The position numbers and the translations under genes were made by a program. The notes under the pieces are model-generated. The model saw nothing but the letters and a program-made list of their open reading frames with translations, did not search any database and was not told the DNA's origin. Of a stretch of 64,000 nt of DNA, positions 60,365-64,000 are shown in pieces. Each line of letters opens with the position of its first letter. Position 1 is the first letter of the stretch. The stretch is from contig NC_052031.1 in NCBI RefSeq assembly GCF_015832195.1, positions 13,703,850-13,767,849 on the forward strand. Direction: 5' to 3'. This DNA is from Motacilla alba alba. Lineage: Eukaryota > Chordata > Aves > Passeriformes > Motacillidae.

Positions 60365-60822
60365 AAGACAAAGAGCTGCTGAAGAGGGTCCAGCAAAGGG
60401 CAACAAAAACAATGAGGGGTCTGGAGCATCTCTCTTATGAGAAGAGACTACAGGCACTGGGCCTGCTTAGAGAAGACTGGGAGGGGATCTCAACATAAAT
60501 ATCTCAGTGATGCCAAGAGAATGTGCCAGACACTTTTCAGTGGTGCCAGCGACAGGATGAAGACCAATGGCCATAAAAAAATCCAAAAAAGCCACAAGAA
60601 ATTCCACCCCAACATTAGTAGGAACTTCTTTATGTTGGGGGTGGCAGAGCACTGGAACAGCTGCCCAGGGATGTCATGGAGCCTCCCTCTCCAGAGACAT
60701 TCAAAACCCACCTGGACACATTCCTGTGCAACCTGATTTTGGTGATCCTGCCTTGGCGAGAGGTTTGGACTAGATATTCTCCAACAGTCCCTTCCTAGGC
60801 CGATTATTCTGTGATTCTGTAA
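60365..60822 (+). mobile_element. CR1 LINE, 3' end with ORF2 C-terminal remnant
   Basis: The plus strand reads the CR1 ORF2 end LLKRVQQRATKTMRGLEHLS, YEKRLQALGLL. The 3' UTR follows: TTCAAAACCCACCTGGACAC, TTTGGACTAGATATTCTCCA, CAGTCCCTTCC and the tail ATTATTCTGTGATTCTGTAA. It is 5'-truncated and carries small internal deletions. It lies directly upstream of the second GC-rich island. Confidence 0.93.
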
Positions 60823-60929
60823 CAACAGGAGCACCCCCGGCCCCATCGACCCCAGGCAGAGGAGCAGCCCCAGCACCCCCTGCTCTGGCCTGCTCCCAGT
60901 TCTCCCGGCCATTTCTCCTTTCCTGCAGG

Positions 60930-61560
60930 TACGGAAAGCGATGGCAGAGAAGGGCTCTGTGCCTCCTGTCAGCGGCTGCTCAGCTGAAACTCTCTCCAGG
61001 AGCTGCTGGCAGAGAGGGAGGCCGGGAATGGGCCGCGCTTGAGGGGGGAAGCGGAGGCACGGCCTTGCCCGGGGCAGCGCGGCTGCGGGGAGCGCGGAGA
61101 GCCCCGCGGAGCCCCGCTCCTGCTGCCTGGGCTCCCGCGGCCTCCCGGCCCCCGCCCCTGCCCCGCTCCTGCTGCCTGGGCTCCCGCGGCCTCCCGGGGC
61201 TGCCCCTGCCCCGCTCCTGCTGCCTGGGCTCCCGCGGCCTCCCGGGGCTGCCCCGCTCCTGCTGCCTGGGCTCCCGCGGCCTCCCGGGGCTGCTCCTGCC
61301 CCGCTCCTGCTGCCTGGGCTCCCGCGGCCTCCCGGGGCTCCCCCTGCCCCGCTCGGGCTGCCTGGGCTCCCGCAGCCTCCCGGCGCTGCCCCGCTCCGCG
61401 GTGACCCCGAGCGCGGCGCTCCTGCTGCCGGGACAGGGGCAGCGGCCCCGGCTCCTTCGGGCTGCCCGCACACCCCCAGCTCCGCACGGGGCCCGAGCAC
61501 CGGAGGCGCGGCTGCAGGGCCCGTGAGAGAGGGTCAGGCAGAAAGAGAAGTGATTTGGAG
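60930..61560. promoter_or_regulatory. Second CpG-rich island (contains a minisatellite)
   Basis: GC and CpG content are high from about 60,930 to 61,560, falling off sharply at both sides. It could be a promoter for an unannotated transcript, or simply a GC-rich minisatellite. No coding exon was recognised on either strand: the long open frames follow from the 3n repeat unit and lack of AT. Confidence 0.5.
61112..61396. repeat. GC minisatellite, 48/42-bp units, about six copies
   Basis: Units start with CCCCGCTCCTGCTGCCTGGG at 61,112, 61,161, 61,209, 61,251, 61,299 and 61,347 (the last as CCCCGCTCGGG), with a partial start at 61,389. Spacings are 49, 48, 42, 48, 48 and 42. The 42-bp units lack a 6-bp CCCCTG-like piece. 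Because 48 and 42 are multiples of three, one minus-strand frame reads repeats of GRPREPRQQERG. It is likely length-variable. Confidence 0.95.
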
Positions 61561-63480
61561 AAAAACGAGGGAGAAGAGCCGGACCGCTAGGCAGTGCAGC
61601 GAGGCAGGCGTATCCGGAAAGAGATGATCCCCTTACAGGATTTATCCGCTGCAGAGCGCACTGGGTCACTCCAGGAACGATCAAATGACCTATTTTCTAT
61701 TTGCTTTCAGCTCTTCCCTTTGCCACACTGAACTGAACCCGTTCCTTGCTGTTTAGTTGAAACGCAGGATGGATGCTCCTGCACTTCATCGCCTACTCGT
61801 TTGTATCCGTACAGACTGGATGCAAGCGGCAGGCAGAGAAGGATGCTCAGGCAGTTCTCAGCACAGCCATGGACACCAAAGCAAGGAGGAACCATATTCA
61901 ATCCATTTTCACACTGAATTTCTGAATGCTCCTCCCTGCAACATCCAGCCTGATCACATCTTCCCACTTCATGCAAGCAGTATAACCACACTGACACCTA
62001 GAGAGGAGGCTGGGGTCTCTCTGTTAACTACCAGCACCAGGGCTAGCTGTCTAACACTCTTTGAAATGTCCTTAGAGATGCATAAGTTTGCAGTCTGTGG
62101 CAGAAACATCTATGAGATTAGACACCTCCAACGTTTCAGGGGAAAAAAAAAAGCAGTTTAGAAAAGTGACAGCTTTCAAAGAAATCAAAATGGACAACAA
62201 TTTCTGCCAGTGACTTTCTGCCAAAGGGTATTTCCTAGTCACTATACCAAAATACAGCAGTATTTGCTTGCTATGAAATATTAAAAGAAGGACTTAAATG
62301 CAGATATGAAACCTCACCTATTTAGCTGCTACCCAGCTATGAAAGTGTCTGAAGAGGTTTGACACCTTTTTCTGTCAATCACCACCCCAAAAGCCTCCCC
62401 AAATATCTGAGCACCCCATTTGAGTCTGCCCAGGGAGATCTGAGTCCCACCAATGTCTAACAGCAGCAAATCAAGTTCAGTGATATATAAACCTCAGTGA
62501 AGAATTTCCCAAGCTACTTTGCCTGATGCCAGGATGTGTTTTGGCATTCTACCAACCCCACTGGTGCTGGAGGGGATGAGAGAAGGAGGAAGTGAGAGAG
62601 CATTGGTGTAACCCTGTCTGTCTGCACAGGGTGGGTGGTGTCTGTGGGACAACTGACAGCTCACCCACTGCAGGGCACCCTCCAGGACCAGCAGAGCTGC
62701 AGCTTGTACCTTACATCTTTTGTCCCCTCCCCACCACTGGTGCAGTGAGGGAGCCAGCTGGGATGATCAACAAAGAACTAGAGTAACAGACATTCCAGGA
62801 CAGCACCTTAGTGTTGTTCTGACACCTGAGTCAGGATAGGGATTTCCTCATGCACAGCCAGTGCTGAACCAGTACCATGCTCTTACATGCTCCTGAAGAG
62901 ATCCTGCCCCATCACTGAACCAGAAGCTTTCCCCACAGAGTTACAAGGGCATGAACTTACCCTCTTAACAAAATTAAGCAGCAGCTAGCCCCAGGGTGCC
63001 TCCAGCCAGAACTTGGCTGTAATCATTCCGCTGGCTCTTCTTGCATGAAAGAATCACCGTCCTTTCAGCTTTGTTAGCTGTAGGTCATGACAGGTGGTTG
63101 CAACTGAATGGTAGCTCAAGAGATTAATCCAGAAGGGACTGATCCTTTCTGCCCATTTTGGGGCACCAGCACACATGCATGGCCAGTAAAACTCCATCTC
63201 TCCAGCCTGGAGGCCTATTGCACTTGCTGTAAATCCGTACAAGTAACTGCCCAGCTCATGGAAAAATAAGTTCATGATCCCTCAAAGAAGAAAGCAGAGA
63301 TCTTCCAAGTTTGCAGCAGTCCTGCTCTACTTCCAGCAAGAAAATGTTGAAAGCTCTGAGTGCCCACATTGGCCACATATTAAACCAGACAGTCAGTAAA
63401 GATCAAAATTAAATTACTTCCTTAATTAAGAGCTTTCAGGGCCTCAGGACATAAAGGAAATACAGGCCCTTTGGCTTTTT
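61561..63480. other. Intergenic, nothing recognised
   Basis: Apart from a 134-codon plus-strand open frame (61,757-62,161) and a 73-codon minus-strand frame (63,054-63,275), neither with a family match, no feature is visible. In human the next gene is SYPL1 on the opposite strand; I looked for its tetraspan motifs and did not find them. Confidence 0.45.
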
Positions 63481-63483
63481 TAC

Positions 63484-63610
63484 TTTAGCAAAGCATTTCT
63501 CAAATTCATTTCTTGGTCTATCTTCATTCTCGAGATGCTCTTCAAGGAGCTGAATGCAAAAAGCCTCCTGTGCCTGCCAGTCCTTTCTCATTACTTTTGA
63601 TGCACAGTCT
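63484..63610 (-). CDS. Weak candidate internal exon, unknown gene
   Basis: On the minus strand a good acceptor (TTTAGTTTCCACAG, AG at 63,612-63,611) is followed by an open 127-base stretch and a weak donor AAA|GTAAAA (GT at 63,483-63,482). It encodes DCASKVMRKDWQAQEAF.. through EEHLENEDRPRNEFEKCFAK. This is 42 residues with natural protein-like, charged amphipathic composition. I do not recognise the family. It may be chance; the open frame continues only to 63,436. Confidence 0.2.
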
Positions 63611-64000
63611 CTGTGGAAACTAAAGCTAAAAATAATCATCCATCTCCTGCACTAGCACATACTATTTTATTCTCTAACCATGATTGCTTGATCTACCTGC
63701 ACTCATGATCTTCTAGGAAGAGACCTTCCCTGTATCGATCCAATTTCTGTATGAAACCTCTCTAGGGGCACTGCTGGTGTTGTGCCTGGGATCATTGCCT
63801 GCACACTGTCATAAAGGTGCCTCGCATCCACAGTCACAACTGGGAACCTCTGAAAACCCCAAATTCAGCTCTGAGCTGCTGCAGCTTGAAGGACTCTATC
63901 CCCATTTTTCCTTTGCACTCACTATTAGAACATTGTGTCCTCTCCTCTCGTGCTGCAGATCAGGGATCTTTGCTGGTCAGCTCACAGTGAAATGCCCAGT
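63611..64000. other. Intergenic or intronic end of window
   Basis: No recognisable feature. The sequence is ordinary AT-rich DNA with no repeat signature. Confidence 0.4.

Noticed and set aside
60028..60498. 156-codon plus-strand frame
   Set aside because: Its recognisable part (KRVQQRATKTMRGLEHL) is CR1 ORF2; the rest is flanking sequence read through.
60490..61500. 336-codon minus-strand open frame
   Set aside because: It runs through a CR1 element and a GC minisatellite, so it is a composition artefact rather than a gene.
55731..64000. Expected neighbour SYPL1 on the minus strand
   Set aside because: None of its tetraspan motifs was found in the window, so the gene is presumably further right.
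1..64000. CRISPR arrays, tRNA/rRNA genes, bacterial operons or phage genes
   Set aside because: No spaced repeats, cloverleaf-type tRNA boxes or compact operons were seen; the window is intron-rich vertebrate DNA.

Overview
The window is vertebrate nuclear DNA, and almost certainly from a bird, probably a passerine. Coding sequence is confined to short exons with GT/AG borders in long AT-rich introns. At least five fragments carry the CR1 LINE 3' signature, with tails such as ATTCTGTGATTCTG. One retroviral-type LTR resembles avian ERV LTRs that I remember from passerines. I see no operons, bacterial genes, CRISPR arrays or tRNA genes.

Layout. Positions 1-1190 hold a CpG island. On its minus strand it carries the first coding exon of ATXN7L1 (ataxin-7-like 1), recognised by the PSPEAFLGQPW motif; the rest of that gene lies left of position 1. 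From about 1.2 to 22.3 kb I see no coding gene, only repeat fragments and unassigned sequence. From 22,341 to 55,559 lies a complete plus-strand CDHR3 gene (cadherin-related family member 3). I resolved 19 coding exons. Their splice phases close exactly into one 881-residue frame (882 codons with the stop), against 885 residues for the human protein as I recall it. The product has a signal peptide, six cadherin repeats, one membrane segment and a cytoplasmic tail of about 150 residues. An AATAAA signal follows at 55,703. From 55.7 to 64 kb there are two CR1 copies, a second GC-rich island built on a 48/42-bp minisatellite (61.1-61.4 kb), and one weak candidate exon on the minus strand near 63.5 kb.

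Context. ATXN7L1 and CDHR3 are divergent neighbours in human, and the same head-to-head order appears here, so this is a conserved syntenic block. A strong plus-strand donor (GCA|GTAAGT at 1050) inside the shared island suggests a distal non-coding first exon of CDHR3, which would make the island a bidirectional promoter. The two products are not known to work together. ATXN7L1 belongs to the ataxin-7 family (SAGA-associated), and CDHR3 is a surface cadherin of ciliated airway epithelium.

I found no new biological system. The best leads are: frame disruption upstream of the ATXN7L1 start, a GC-AG intron, a 14-nt microexon, tandem donors 5 nt apart, in-frame start codons upstream of the CDHR3 signal peptide, a conserved-element-like stretch in intron 3, and the downstream GC minisatellite. 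All human comparisons are from memory, not from a database search.
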